Counted from the first letter of the stretch, positions 1 to 12,528 are shown. The stretch: DNA of 64,000 nt from Arachnopeziza araneosa (GCA_003988855.1 QYAI01000056.1:62001-126000); one strand, 5' to 3'. Program-made: numbers and translations. Notes: generated from the letters alone by a model not told the origin.

Positions 1-2
1 TT

Positions 3-1704
3 CCGGCGCCAGTCAATAGCAAGCAGGATGTTCTCGAGAGCAATTTCATTGAGAGCAGCGACGACCAAATACGGGTTCAGCTGGGAGATGTTATAATTGA
101 GCACTCCGATATTAACACCTTGTTCCGAGAGTAAGCGCGATCCACAACATCCAGCTTCTGGATCTAAGCTCTGATTACTAGATACTTCCAACGCTATCAT
201 CCAATCTTTCCGATTCTAGACTCTACAGTCAAGCCATCTACTATTCACCGAGACTGTCCCACTCTTTTCTGGGTGATCATGGCCACGGCTTCTCGAAGTG
301 TTCGGCCTGATCTTTATACAGCATTGTGTGATCTTGTGCCACATCTGATCTCAGGAGATTTTTTTCACCACAGCTATTCTGTGCAACCGTGTCAGGCGCT
401 CCTGATTCAATGTATGTTTCCTCCTCCAGTGAAGAGGAGCCGCGAGGATGTACGATGGATGTACAGCGGAATGGCTATGCAAAAGGCAAAATTAGGTGGT
501 CTACATTCAATAGGCCTGAACCACGAGTATCGAGAAGCTGGCGCGTTGAGAACGACCAAAAAAGATCAGCGAGAGCTAGCTAGAACGTGGTTCTGTTGTT
601 GTTATGTGAACGCTATGCAAGTACTAAGCAAAGCTTGGTGGTAGGATGCTAATAACAAGTAGCTTAAGCGCTGAATTTGGACTTCCATGTTACATCCCGC
701 AGGACGCTCTTAGCATTGAAGAGTTGAATATAGCAGAACTTCCAGATGACTTCGTATCTGCCATCCGGATAATGTTGGAAAGCATGAAAATAAGCAGGCT
801 AATTGACCTGAAGATGTCTTCGAATGCTCCTACGAATCAAAACAATACTCAGTTTGGACTATTGACAATGCTTAAAGCAGATTTGGACATCTTAGTTGAC
901 TCAATGAGAACAGCTGAGGCCAAGTTAGGCATTCTGGCTGAGTTTTCGCTACTCGCCGCCGAACTTAATCTCTACTCCTTTGGACTAAACCAAGCTTCTA
1001 AGTTGAGGACATCTGAAGCTACAGAGCTGCGATTATCTACTTACAATTGTTCTAAAAAACTCATACAACTATTCGTTACTACACCCTTTATTTCAGCACA
1101 AGTAGATGAAAGCACCGCTACCGGGAGCCTACTAATTCAAACACATTACCCTCGAGTTCATTGGAAATGCGTAATATATGCTTGTTTGGCACTCCTGAAG
1201 CTCAGTTTGACGGGAAGCCTACCTGAGCTCGAGACGATGCGGAGTAAACTTGCCATTCAGCAAGGAATCGACTTGTTAAACGCCTGCTCAACCCAGGAGG
1301 GGGACGAGTTCCATCGTATGGCAATACTGATTTGCTTTTTGGGCCAGGAAGGCGCGCAAGACATTGTGAATCCACAAGACGAAGTAAAATCGCGAATGGG
1401 TGCATCTCCTATGTATGAAATGATTATGTCAGCTGTGCTCCGGAAAAAGCGCGAGGCAATGGGTCAGAGTAAAAACTCAAGTGAATGGTCTCAGAATAAC
1501 AATCTGATTGAGAATCCTTCGCCGATGGACAATTCCTTTTCTTTGTCCGACATGTCTTCACAAACAATGGATGAGTTAATCGCAAACTCCGACTGTCTAT
1601 TTAATGGTATGGGACCAATGGCGCTGGATACGAGCTTCTGGGACATCTCTATTTTCGATCAAGGAAGTCTTGCGGCTGACACAACCGTCCCCTTCACATC
1701 TTGA
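3..1704 (+). CDS. Zn2Cys6-family transcription factor, PrtT/Leu3-like, 5' truncated by window edge
   Basis: This is the middle homology region and C-terminus of a fungal Zn2Cys6 regulator; the DNA-binding cluster lies outside the window. The frame is open from base 3. Exons read as 3-130, 182-616 and 663-1704, giving 534 visible residues. Seen: QIRVQLGDVIIEHSDINTLF, then YFQRYHPIFPILD and PTLFWVIMATASR, which are the usual order in PrtT-type activators (known for extracellular protease control in Aspergillus). The C-terminal tail is rich in Asn, Ser, Asp and Phe and looks like an acidic activation region. Intron 131-181 is canonical. The second intron uses a GC donor at 617, which restores the reading frame from NAM into LSAEFG. 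The protease-regulator role is inferred from similarity only. Confidence 0.8.
617..662 (+). other. Candidate GC-AG intron in the PrtT-like gene
   Basis: The donor reads GCAAGT, the strongest GC-type donor consensus. A GCTAATAAC branch site lies close to the acceptor, with AG at 658-659 or 661-662. Only removal with a phase-2 donor joins the two conserved halves of the regulator. The nearby GT at 621 gives the wrong phase. Confidence 0.65.
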
Positions 1705-2815
1705 ACTTGTCTGGCCAGTTGCGTTCGACGTTCTTCAAAGTTCTGCAACATCCTGAGAACGTATTCTGGCTGGGCAAGGTAGGTCGATATGCATTGTTTC
1801 CGGTAATGACATTGGGTGCCCATTTTGCCGGCTTTGGTAGACTCGCTAATCGATACTTGTCTCCGTCCCCATAGACGGATGCATTAGTGGCTGCGTATAT
1901 TAAAGGCATTTAAATCTATTGAGCATATATCTCAAATATTGACTTTTAAAACAGTTACAAGGATATTTCGAATTACAGTGTATCTTGTAAAAAAAATTCC
2001 AAAAAATCGGAGGGGCTCAAGACTGTCCTGTCCTGGCTACTTTTATGGTGATTAGAGCGATGTGAAATGACATCTCCGAATTTCAGTATATCAAATCAGC
2101 ATATGGTGGGCTCGTATATTTCAAGTCGTTTTTACTATAACGTCGAGTATTTGGTTCGACATTGCCCTAGCTTAATATACTCTCAAGTGCTAAGGGGATA
2201 TTCAAATAGGCTCTAATAGAGTCCTTATACGCTTAACAAGAAGGGCGTAACAGGTATTTCCTTGTCCACTTTGTCAGGGTTGAAATACGTGACTATGCCG
2301 AAACGAAATTATTAGCAAAATCAATCAGATAGTAGGGAATTTACGGCCGATTTCGCACTGAGCTGCAGAACTGGTCCCCTTTCTTGATTATTGCATGGCC
2401 AGGTTTCTTTGTAGAAGTCAATAGGAGGAGACTTTCTATAGGGGTGGCATATTTACACGTAACTTAACCAGAAAAGGGGCGTTTTGTAAAATAAGTCATT
2501 GTGATGAAAGCAGAAGAGGTGCTGAGCTGATGAGAAGGGAAATTTATGATTGGAATGGTTGGACAATAAGTAGGATGCAATTCATTGGACAATGGACGGA
2601 ATCCAAGACACAAACAAGTCGATCAATAGATTAAATTGGCATAGAACTGTACTAATGCCAAATTGAGAACGGTATAGAAGAAGTTGTGGAGCAAAATACT
2701 TGCTTTGTGTCGCGCTGCGGGGATGTGACGATGAAGCGAGGCGCGTCTCCCAAACGCGTGTAAGAGTATTACAATCTGACCTCAACGACATCCTACGAGA
2801 AGCAAAGTCCTCACG
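1705..2815. other. Intergenic, no gene seen
   Basis: AT-rich spacer between a gene ending at 1704 and one starting at 2816, both on the plus strand. It should hold the 3' UTR of the first and the promoter of the second. No conserved coding frame, RNA gene or repeat was recognised. Confidence 0.6.
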
Positions 2816-5631
2816 ATGGCTCACATTGCAAAGCTCGGCGCATTAACAGACGAGCTGATCACATTAATCGCCTCAATAACAGCAAAAGTAAGTAATCAAC
2901 TACCGCAAGTCTTACAATCCTAATCCTTATATTTTAGTCTGATCCGAAAGCCTTCAACACCCACAAGGAATCCGCCCTCCGCCTCTTCCGCCACAACTCC
3001 TTTCCCCGTACAAATCAATTCGATGTCACCAGCAGTCTCAATGGCCTTGAAGAAAAATTCCGAGTTTACAATAACGACCCGATCGCAGACGCGCTGTGGG
3101 AGCGACTTCACAAGATTCGAAAATTCGAGACGAAATGGACGCCAGAGATATTGCATCTGCTGTTAGAGTTATCGGATCAACCGATCAAGAACTCAAAAAT
3201 TGAAGATCTGGACACTCTGAGGGAGCCTGAAATAAACGTAGGACCGCCGTTACAATGGACGGAACTGGTGAAAGAGGAGCCGCTCCTCCGGGAGAAGAGT
3301 GTATGGCAGAATGTGGATTTCTCTGCTGAAAGTGGTAGTGAAGATGATGGGTTTGAGGATAGTAGGTCAGAAATAAGTGGGTCAGAGGATACGACACAAT
3401 CGAGCGTTGATGGGGCGTTTCTGAGACGACCGGACGCTTATGCGGTTGAGGTGGGGAATAGAGGGGATTTGGGGAAGCTGAGGAATGCCCAGTTCTGGAA
3501 TAAAACACCCAGTGTAGGTGGAGTGGAATTGAAGACTGTGAAGAAGACCATTACTGAACTACAAGCTGTGAGGGAGGTTCTATTTATGCTTGGTGGCTAT
3601 GCGACAAGTTTATTTGCACTCGATTCAGATGATGGCATTCTAAAACCATCGAAAGGTTACGCCTTGAAGCATTCTTCTCATGAAGCTTACTCTACGCTTA
3701 TGGAATCTTTTGCAGAGTCTGGGTCCGCTATCAAATATTTACGAATCTGGAGTAAACGTGCGCAAGATACCTCATTACTACAAGTCTTTCAGGGTCTGGT
3801 CTCAAAGCGTATCGATGATTTCGATACGCTTCTCGCTGGCATTCACTTAAGATTTGTAGGACCAAAACAAGATGTCCCTGTTACTCTTCTCGGCGTTCAA
3901 CAAGAGATTTGTTCACTTGCTAGGTTTTTGGATTGCTTAGCACATCTCACAAAGAACCTCGAGCTGGATCGTAATCGCCATGCATTTCGATATCTAGAAT
4001 TACTCTATGACAGGACGTGCACGGCACAAATGGCTGGCGATGACGAAATGTATTCCTTCATAGGCAAGATCTTCTTCGAATGTTTTCAGACATACTTACG
4101 ACCTATTCGGGTTTGGATGGAGGATGGCGAATTAGCTCAAGGAGATAAAGTCTTCTTTGTATCAGAAACAAGCGGCGAAGTTGAGTTGCCGTCATTATGG
4201 GAGTCGCGGTTCAACATTCGAAAGACTCGGGATGGCATACTTCATGCACCTAGATTTCTTCAAGCAACTGCCAACAAGATCTTCACAACTGGGAAGAGTG
4301 TCGTAGTTCTCAAATACCTGAACCAGTTCCAACATCTCCAGTCCGCCAGGATAAATTATGAGCCACTCTTGGATTTTGATACAGTTTGCAGTTCAATCGA
4401 GCTTCAACTCGCACCCTTCCCAGAGCTGTTTGATACTGCCTTTGATGCTTGGGTACAGAGTAAACATCACCAAGCCTCGTCAATCCTAAGAAAAATGTTA
4501 TTCGACTCGTGCGGCTTACATACCTCGCTGAAAGCTCTTTCATACATCTATTTTATTGTTGATGGCATCACTGGCGCAGTCTTTACAAACACAGTCTTCG
4601 ACAAGCTTGACACCTTGAATCCTTCTTGGAACGATCAATTTACCTTGACGGAGCTCGCACAAAGCACTTTCGGCACAATCACAGATATAGCACCTGATCG
4701 TCTTCGAACCACTGTTCTGACCCTGGCTCGAAAGCATCAGGATGTTGCAAAATGCAGAGGAACCGTGAAAGCTCTAGCAGTTATTGAGTTGAGATACCAA
4801 CTTTCATGGCCAATTCAAATCATTGTCACTCCGTCTACCATTTTCGCATACAAACGTATATTTACTTTCCTCCTTCAGATTCGTCGAAGTTCGCACATTC
4901 TCTCTCGCCAACGATTAGTAACAGATGGCCTCATGAATACGAACAGCTCGGATGAGAGAGCTCTTTATTATTCATTGCGAATGCGACTCCTCTGGTTTAC
5001 TCAGATTCTCTATTATTACCTCACTTCCCTAGTCCTCGAGCCAAGTTCCCAGAGGATGCAAGTGGACTTGAAGGCAGCTGAAGATGTCGATAAGATGATT
5101 GAAGTACACTCAAACTTTGTGAAGAGCACAATTGATCAGGCACTTCTCGGCAGCAAGCTAGAACCTATTCATAAGACGATATTGAAGATCCTCGATCTTG
5201 CAATCAAACTTGAGGATAACCAAGCTGCCAATGCGGCTGCAGACAAGGAAACTGCCGAGAATCAACAAGATATGATGGACAGGTCATTGGCAAGCTTAGG
5301 ACTGCATCCTACTCCACGAAAGAAGAAAACTAGCATCTTCACCAAGTCCATTAGAGAGAAGAATTTTGACTCTAGCGACGACGAGGACGAACAGGAAGTA
5401 GACGTTGATTTGAGCATTCTGTCCTCAAACCTCGAAGACAGTAGGGAGGATTTCTTGTATGTTGACAAGCTGAGAACTATGAAGGCGGACTTTGATAGAT
5501 TGGTTCGTTTTGTAGCTAGTGGGTTGAGAGGCGTCGCTAGAGCAGGTGGAGGAAATGAGGCTCGAGGCTGGGATATACTAGGGGAGATGCTTGAGAATGG
5601 TTTAGATAATGGAAGTAGAGGATTCTGGTGA
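2816..5631 (+). CDS. Gamma-tubulin complex component, Spc97/Spc98 family (GCP5 type)
   Basis: Structural subunit of the gamma-tubulin ring complex that nucleates microtubules at spindle pole bodies. The model has two exons, 2816-2887 and 2938-5631, with a GTAAGT...TTTTAG intron, giving 921 residues. The ATG at 2816 was chosen because it opens the fungal GCP5-like N-terminus (MAHIAKLGALTDEL, then PRTNQFDV and LEEKFRV). GCP signatures follow in order: REVLFMLGGYATSLF near residue 235, ECFQTYLRPIRVWMEDG in the first half, RMRLLWFTQILYYYLTSLVL, then LLGSKLEPIHKTILKILDL near the C-terminus. An acidic linker (SSDDEDEQEVDVD) precedes the last segment. Length and N-terminus favour GCP5 over GCP4 or GCP6. 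No lesions are seen. Confidence 0.88.
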
Positions 5632-6079
5632 GAATGGTGGTGATGATACCCCGGAAGTTAATTATGTTCAAAAATTATGAAGTTTTGAAGTCGCTTGTAC
5701 CTGCTTAGGTAGGTTCCTGTCTGATGCGTGCCAATGACGCTTGATTTCGTGCTTGATCAGCTGCATGTCTCTCCTGGCGCCTTCCAATCATCTTCTCTCC
5801 GAGAATAGTCCTAACGCATCAAACTGCCAAACTCAACTTCCTCACGATTTGACTCGGCAACATGTCAAATAGTAATCATCACTGACTTCTCCCATTGGCA
5901 GGGTTGCTTTGTAAGACGAATTCAGGCCCCTGTTGATTTCTTCTCTGCCTTATCGGGAAGCTCCTCCCACTTCCGGCTCCGCCGTCAGCGCTGTTGAATG
6001 TTCCAGTCCCATCTTCCCACATTATTCTTTGCATCATTTCTCAGTCTTAATCATCTCTACCTGTTAAATACTAGTTAAC
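5632..6079. other. Intergenic / promoter region
   Basis: Same-strand spacer of about 450 bp upstream of the aminotransferase gene, pyrimidine-rich towards its 3' end as is usual for fungal leaders. No gene seen. Confidence 0.5.
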
Positions 6080-8057
6080 ATGACAGAAGCAGAGTTCCAA
6101 AATGTCTCCGAAGCGGGAGCAATGGAAGCCAAGTCTGGACCGAAACCTCCCCTCGATTTGACCCACCATTTCTCTCGAGTGACGTTGGCGAGAGAACAAA
6201 GTAGGATCAAGGAGTTTTATAAATACTTTCAGATTCCAGGCATTGGAAATTTAGCGGGTGGTAGGTATCTTAGGATGTTTCGCTGCATTGATTCCTTTTG
6301 GAAATCCTCATATTGATTCTGTGCTCCCTTAGGTCTCCCAAATGCAGCCCTCTTTCCCTTCGATACCCTTGAAGCCCAAATCGCACAAGCTGAACGCTGG
6401 ACGCCGACTCCGAACGACCCCAATGACCCCAGCAAAATCTTCAATGAAAATTTTGCTAGTACAAACCTCAAGAACAAGAGAGATGCTACTGCGAGTGCCC
6501 ATATTACGGTCCCGCATACCTCAGCGGTTGCGAATCCTCTAAAAAAGATTGATTTGACAACCGCTTTGCAATATGGAACCGCACAAGGATACCCTCCTTT
6601 GTATTCTTTCATCCGCCAATTCGCACGCGAGAATCTTCACCCAAATGTGCCGTATCTTGGCGGACCGGATGTTATTCTGACTTGTGGAGCTACGGATGGA
6701 TTCGCTAAAGCTCTCGAAACTTTCACGAACAACTGGTCTGAGGATAGAGATTGGATACGAGAGAGGCCAGGAATATTGTGTGAGGAGTTTGCGTATATGA
6801 ATGCGATTCAAGCTGCCAAGCCTAGAGGGGTACAGGCTGTTCCTGTCGCAATTGATTATGAAGGCATGAAGCCTGATGGTCCAGGTGGTCTGGAAGATGT
6901 CCTCGCCAACTGGGACGAGGCAAAGGGGAAAAGACCGCATTTGCTCTATACTGTTACGTAAGTACCCAAGCCTTGCTGGAACATTGCTGATCAGAAATAG
7001 CATTGGACAAAACCCCACAAGTGGGACGCTGTCTATCCAGAGAAGAAAGGACCTTTATGCCATCTTGAGCAAGTACGATGTATTGATTATCGAAGATGAT
7101 CCGTACTGGTATCTCCAATACCCATCAGCAGCTGGTCTTGAAGCGGAAGCTCGAAACCTCCCTGCACCAGAAACTGCGCCTGTTCACAACTTTGAAAAAT
7201 CAACTGGTTATCCTTTCTTAGATAGCTTGGTACCATCATATCTTAACTTCGACTATGATGGAAGAGTTATTCGGCTAGATACTTTCTCGAAGACAGTCGC
7301 CCCAGGGTGTCGTCTTGGTTGGATTACAGCTCAGCCAAAGGTCATTGAGCGAATCCTCCGCATTACGGAAACATCTACCCAACAGCCATCCGGATTTGTA
7401 CAATCTATGATCTCAGAGTTGATTATGGGACCACAACCTGTGATTTCAGAGTTCAATAAGAAATCACGAGCTGAACAGCAAACCTTTTCAGGATGGAAGA
7501 CTGATGGGTGGGTCCGCTGGCTGGCAGGTCTGAGGGGTATGTATGAGAGGAGGATGAACGACATGTGCAGAAATCTCGAGGAAGGCCGCTTTTTACTCCA
7601 ACAGAAAACCCCCCTGAGAGAAATAGACTCTGAATGGGCAGTTATATCCAAGACTAAGATGTATTCATTTGACTGGCCGCGGGGAGGCATGTTTGTGTGG
7701 ATTCAGGTACATTTTGACCGCCATCCACTTTTCAAAGAAGTTAGCGGGCCAAAATTAGGGCTTGCATTATGGATTTTTTTGACCATGAAACCAAATCTTG
7801 TCTTGGCCGCACCAGGAGCGATGTTCAGTCCGACACCTGAGATTGCGGCTGATAGAGGCTGGCAGTACTTCAGGCTCTGCTTTGCCGCTGTGGATGAGGA
7901 GGAGGTGGGGAAAAGCTGCAAGCGATTTGCGGGTGGTGTCAAGGCATTCTGGCTTATCAAGGATAAGAAGACGATTGAGGATCTGATCCCTGAAGAGCTT
8001 GAGGAGAGAGTGCAGGATCCGGATCTAGTTGATCTCGGGTATAACATGTCTTGTTAG
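6080..8057 (+). CDS. PLP-dependent aminotransferase, ARO8 / 2-aminoadipate type
   Basis: Class I/II aminotransferase that would exchange amino groups between aromatic amino acids or 2-aminoadipate and 2-oxo acids in the cytosol. Three exons: 6080-6260, 6333-6957 and 7001-8057 (620 residues). Seen: LDLTHHFSRVTLAREQSRIK near the N-terminus, the Y-G-T-A-Q-G-Y-PPL segment that precedes the cofactor site, LLYTVTIGQNPTSG spanning intron 2, IIEDDPYWYLQYP, and RLDTFSKTVAPGCRLGW, whose Lys (about residue 365) should bind pyridoxal phosphate. The arrangement matches fungal ARO8 paralogues. The protein is somewhat longer than yeast Aro8 (about 500 residues), with extra sequence after QPVISEFNKKS. The exact substrate cannot be told from sequence. 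Confidence 0.88.
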
Positions 8058-8408
8058 GCTTGGTAGTAGGATAGAAATGTGAGATCTAGGCGTCTCGATT
8101 GGGGCATCAATAATAGCAATCAATTTTTAACATCGATCTGCTTTGTCTATGACCGAGTGGGGTTAACCATGCTTTCATCATAGTCACACAGATTCGTCTT
8201 CTCAAACCTTGCCTGCCATTCAACTTCGTTTAGCCTTGGATAGGCCCTTCCTTGTAAGTGGGCGTTTGCCACGCCGAACCCCACCAAAGGTCCCGCTCTT
8301 TTTCAGCCTTGTCTGCTTTTCGACGTCGACAATCTCTTTCTCTGATCTCCCTTCCTCTCTCCAACTCCACCAATCCCACTAAATCCGTTCTCCTCCTCAA
8401 TCTTAACC
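8058..8408. other. Intergenic / promoter and leader of MTHFR gene
   Basis: A 351-bp spacer. The last 120 bp are strongly CT-rich on the plus strand, a common feature of fungal transcription start regions. Confidence 0.5.
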
Positions 8409-10436
8409 ATGGAGAAGATAACCACCAAGATCGCCGCCCTTCCCCCGGGCAGTCCCTTCTTCTCCCTCGAATTCTTCCCGCCGAAGACCTCGATGGGCTC
8501 CTCGAACCTTCGCGCCCGCCTCGATCGCATGTCCCGCGCGCTGCGTCCCCTCTTTGTGACTGTCACCTGGGGTGCAGGTGGTAGCACGGCCGAGAAAAGC
8601 CTCGAGCTCGCGGAGCTGTGTCAGAGAGATTTAGGATTAACAACTTGTCTGCATCTCACCTGCACGAATATGAGTCGCGTCCTGGTTGACCGGGCTCTGG
8701 AGGATGCGAAAGCGCTGGGCGTCAGGAACATCCTGGCTCTGCGAGGTGATCCACCACGGAAAGAAGAATATGGTCTTGTCAATGGGAATGGGCACGCACA
8801 TGGAGAGGCTGCGGATGTGGAATTTGAGTGGGCTGTTGATCTAGTGAGGTATATTAGGAGGCAACATGGGGATTATTTCTGCATAGGAGTAGCGGCGTAT
8901 CCGGAGGGACATGCGGATGAGAGTGATCCTAACGGACAGTCTCTAGAACACGACTTACCATACCTGGTGGAGAAGGTCCAGGCTGGTGCGGATTTCATCA
9001 TGACGCAATTGTTCTTTGATGTTGATTCGTATGATGAGTTTGAGAAGAGATTAAGGGAGCACGAGAGTGGAGTTTTCAAGACGATACCCATTATCCCGGG
9101 AATGATGCCAATTCAAAGTTATCAAATGATCAAGAGGACGACGAAACTGAGCCATGCAAAACTACCGGCAGATATCATGAGGAGGTTGGATGAGGTTCGA
9201 GGCGACGATGAAAAGGTAAAGAAGGCAGGTGTGGATATTGTGAGCGAGATTGTGGAGCATATCAAGTCGCAACCCTCACCTGGACCACGAGGATTTCATT
9301 TCTACACTCTCAATCTCGAAAAGGCCGTCTCTTTCATTCTCGAAAGAACAGGTCTCATCCCTGCACCAGACTCGGAAGAGATGGAAGAGAGGGTCGTTTT
9401 AGAACTTCCAATAACAAGTGCCATGCAATCCCTCTCCGTCAATGGAACAGGAACGCATTCGAGACCAAGTAGGAGACAATCCTCGGTCGGCTCAAGTCCA
9501 CACAATCGCATCATCGTTACCGGACCTACTCCTTCCCACCCAGATGTTGAGGCCACTGCCTCTGAAGCCGCCATCCCCGCTGAACCCATCAACACCCGCG
9601 CTAACACTCTCGCAATCTCTGAAGGAGAAGGCTCACTAGGTAGAGAAGCAACGTGGGACGACTATCCGAACGGCCGTTGGGGTGATGCTCGCTCTCCAGC
9701 CTATGGAGAAATTGACGGCTACGGTGTCTCTCTCCACATGTCCGTCACATCCGCAATTCGATTTTGGGGTTACCCCCAATCTGTCCGCGACATCACAGAG
9801 CTGTTCCTAAAGCATATCTCCGGCAGTCTTGCCGCCCTTCCTTGGTCAGAAGAAGGCCTCAACGAAGAAACCCACACTATCGCCCCGCAACTCCTCCGCT
9901 TAAACCGCAAAGGCTGGTGGACAGTAGCATCTCAACCAGCGGTCAATGGACTACGTTCTTCTAACTCCATCTTCGGTTGGGGTCCCCGTAACGGGTTTGT
10001 CTTTCAAAAAGCCTTTGTAGAACTCTTTCTTCCATCGTCTGACTGGCAAACCCTCCAGCGCAAACTCTGTAGTGAGAAATATAAGAGAGAAGTAAGTTGG
10101 TATGCCTCGAACGCAGCGGGCGATTTCCTCTCCTCAGATCTCATGGATGAGGATGGAGATGGTGGGAGCACGAATGCGGTGACCTGGGGTGCGTTCCCCG
10201 GCAAGGAAATTATCACTCCGACAATCATCGAGAAGGTGAGCTTCCGAGCTTGGGCTGAAGAAGCATTTGGTATTTGGGCGGAGTGGGGAAGGGTTTATAA
10301 TACTAAAGCGGATGAGAGATGTGAGGCGAGTAAAAAACTCATCGAGGGCATCAGAGGCGATGTTTGGTTGGTTAACGTTATTCATCATGCCTATGTAGAG
10401 AAGGAGGGGTTGTGGGAGTTGTTGGCTGAGGAGTGA
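8409..10436 (+). CDS. Methylenetetrahydrofolate reductase (MET12/MET13 family)
   Basis: Reduces 5,10-methylene-THF to 5-methyl-THF, supplying methyl groups for methionine synthesis in the cytosol. It is a single uninterrupted frame of 675 residues. The N-terminal TIM barrel with the FAD site is clear: FSLEFFPPKT (residues about 18-27), FVTVTWGAGGST, CLHLTCTN, ILALRGDPP, YFCIGVAAYPEGH, ADFIMTQLFFD and IPIIPGMMPIQ. The C-terminal eukaryotic regulatory domain contains GWWTVASQPAVNG and FGWGPRNGFVFQKAFVELF. Between the two is a low-complexity Ser/Arg stretch (SRPSRRQSSVGSS) that fungal long forms often carry. Yeast has two paralogues, and I cannot decide which one this corresponds to. Confidence 0.95.
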   Translation: MEKITTKIAALPPGSPFFSLEFFPPKTSMGSSNLRARLDRMSRALRPLFVTVTWGAGGSTAEKSLELAELCQRDLGLTTCLHLTCTNMSRVLVDRALEDAKALGVRNILALRGDPPRKEEYGLVNGNGHAHGEAADVEFEWAVDLVRYIRRQHGDYFCIGVAAYPEGHADESDPNGQSLEHDLPYLVEKVQAGADFIMTQLFFDVDSYDEFEKRLREHESGVFKTIPIIPGMMPIQSYQMIKRTTKLSHAKLPADIMRRLDEVRGDDEKVKKAGVDIVSEIVEHIKSQPSPGPRGFHFYTLNLEKAVSFILERTGLIPAPDSEEMEERVVLELPITSAMQSLSVNGTGTHSRPSRRQSSVGSSPHNRIIVTGPTPSHPDVEATASEAAIPAEPINTRANTLAISEGEGSLGREATWDDYPNGRWGDARSPAYGEIDGYGVSLHMSVTSAIRFWGYPQSVRDITELFLKHISGSLAALPWSEEGLNEETHTIAPQLLRLNRKGWWTVASQPAVNGLRSSNSIFGWGPRNGFVFQKAFVELFLPSSDWQTLQRKLCSEKYKREVSWYASNAAGDFLSSDLMDEDGDGGSTNAVTWGAFPGKEIITPTIIEKVSFRAWAEEAFGIWAEWGRVYNTKADERCEASKKLIEGIRGDVWLVNVIHHAYVEKEGLWELLAEE

Positions 10437-11091
10437 GTGGAAGCTACAAAGGAACTTGATGATTGGTGATTGAGATTAGGTGGAGAGTTTGGGAAGGAGA
10501 AAGACTTGAATATAGAATTGATGGTTTTGCTGTACATCTTAACTTGACACGATATGATATGAGCTTTGACTTATTCGTAGTCATTTAGCTGGCTGAATGA
10601 AGGGAATGGAATATGGTATTAGGCAGCATAGCAGTGGCGTTGATTCCCGCAATGCAATTAAGTGTAGATTCGCACCTTTGAGTTCGAGCTTCTCAGTCGA
10701 AGTCTAACTTCATCATGTTTCTGCCATAATAATTAAATTAAAGGCGGTTCTGGCTCCAACTCTAGGTGGTTATGGGGATATAGCTCTAAATATATAGCCG
10801 ACTTTACGTTTAGTGTGGAAAAAGATGACCTTAAGTTGAAAGATAGGAAAATCGGGATGAAGTTTTAGTAGTTATTCGTGCGTGAAAGCAGAAGAACATG
10901 TCACGCCAATTTTTTGAGGATATATCTTCTTTTGGCCATACATTCAAACACTCCTTGATAGCTAAAATGCGATGACTTTTACTTTAAAACATGCTTTTAT
11001 CTACCTTTTCAGACACGAATATTCGTTTATTTGAACCTCGTCTATCATGAGTTTATGAGCGTGCCGGAATTAGATTCAATCAACTATTTTT
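10437..11091. other. Convergent intergenic spacer
   Basis: Lies between two genes that face each other (one ends at 10436 on plus, the other at 11092 on minus). It is AT-rich and no coding potential was recognised. Confidence 0.5.
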
Positions 11092-12528
11092 TCATACCGT
11101 CTGAGCCAGATCCAAACAACCACGCTCAATTTCTTCGTGACCATGCCACTTACAAACCGATGAACATGACCTGCAAATCCACCAACACGCGCCTCTTTTG
11201 CCGCCAACTGGCGTAGAGCAAACTTCGCAGCTCAAGCGATACGCCTGAGCCTTCATGGCCTGAATTTCCCTTCCCGCGTTCAACTTCAACAGAGCGTCAT
11301 CGCTCAGTGTGGCACACGCTGCACACACATCTATTGTATCCCTTTCGCTCTCGTTGGAAGCCTCCACTGCCGGCTCAACTTTCTGGTCTCCATTCTGGTC
11401 GTGGTCACCGCAGGTCGGAGGACAGTCCATGATCCACCTTTTTGAACGCCGCCACCGCCAAAAGCACCACGCACAATATGGGACACACTTCTCGAAATGT
11501 GTCTTTTTTGATGAGAGAATGAGCTGTGATCGCATATGCCTGCATTCGTCACATAACTGTACCCAACAGCTAGCACATGGCCGTTTCGGCGCGGAGCAGG
11601 TGGTGTGCCGGAGGTGCGCAGTTGTTTGAGAAGGAAAGGCGCGAGTTAATGAGGGGTGGGTAAGACGGAGAGATAGAAGATCGTTATGATGCAGGTAGGG
11701 TAGTAGGAAAGGTGAGATTTCAGGATTGGTGAGAGTCTGAAGCAGTCGAGGAAGTGGTAGGGTTCCCGAGGGAGCAGAGAGTGATGATAGAGCATAGGAG
11801 TGAGCTGAGTCCGGCGAGATCTTGCTGTCTTGATTTTGATTTCGATGACGTATGACTTGAACCAAAATACTAACAGTTTTGTATACAGGTGGTAAGATGT
11901 GTACGACAACGACTACGACACTCAGCCAAAAACTCAACGATGCAATTCCTGCTATACTCCAGTTTTGAATCAACTTTAAAGATTTGCATCCAGAGATGCT
12001 ATAATCTAAGTAAGTTGAGTTTCCTCCAAAGACTGAAGTCAAGTTGAGATCGCCGGTCTGGGGCCATAGCTCGGGATTTGAACACTGACGATAGGACGCA
12101 GGTACAACTGTGCTGATCTCTAAAGCCGCCAACACGAGCGAGTAAATTGCCCCACCAATTAGTGGGAGGGAAATTAGAAGGCCAGCGATATGGTAAACAG
12201 CACCGATACTTGTAACCTGACCAAAGAACCATAAGAAGCTCTATGCTTCATTAGCCAGATCTTGAAATAGGGAAGGTTCAAAAAAAATACTTACTCCATC
12301 AGCGCAATGTGATACAGCGGTATAAACTCTGTCAGAAAGCAGATTTGGGACCACAAAGTCAGCGTCGTTGATAATATCCAGGTCGAGTTGGAGCCATATG
12401 CTTGCTCGCGCCAGGTACAATGAGCCGAATAAGCTGGCTAAAATTGACAAAGCCCCCAGACCCGCCAAAAAGCAGATGAAGGAGAGAATTAAAAACCACA
12501 AAATACCAAGACATGACATCTTCAACAT
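11092..12528 (-). CDS. Multi-pass membrane protein with F-box-like segment and Cys-rich tail
   Basis: Two exons, 12295-12528 and 11092-12240, joined by a GTAAGT...ATAG intron (12241-12294), giving 460 residues from the ATG at 12528; a second in-frame ATG at 12516 is possible. The first third is strongly hydrophobic with about four membrane segments (LGILWFLILSFICFLAGLG, SIGAVYHIAGLLISLPLIGG, FWLSVVVVVVHILPP). It then runs through a Ser/Pro linker into ISPFLLPYLHHNDLLSLRL, which resembles the core of an F-box. A Cys-rich part follows (CASCWVQLCDEC and CVPYCAWCFWRWRR; later CAAC, CEVC and CRSC pairs), suggesting metal binding. I do not know a named family with this order. Membrane anchoring of a ubiquitin-ligase adaptor is one guess; the F-box call is weak. 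Confidence 0.6.

Noticed and set aside
1202..1909. Minus-strand frames over the PrtT-like gene end
   Set aside because: They are antisense to a supported coding region and lack features of their own.
6080..8057. Frameshifts in the aminotransferase gene
   Set aside because: The changes of frame are two canonical introns (6261-6332 and 6958-7000).
9418..9639. Second gene within the MTHFR Ser/Arg linker
   Set aside because: A short shadow frame in another phase. The MTHFR frame is continuous and strongly conserved on both sides.
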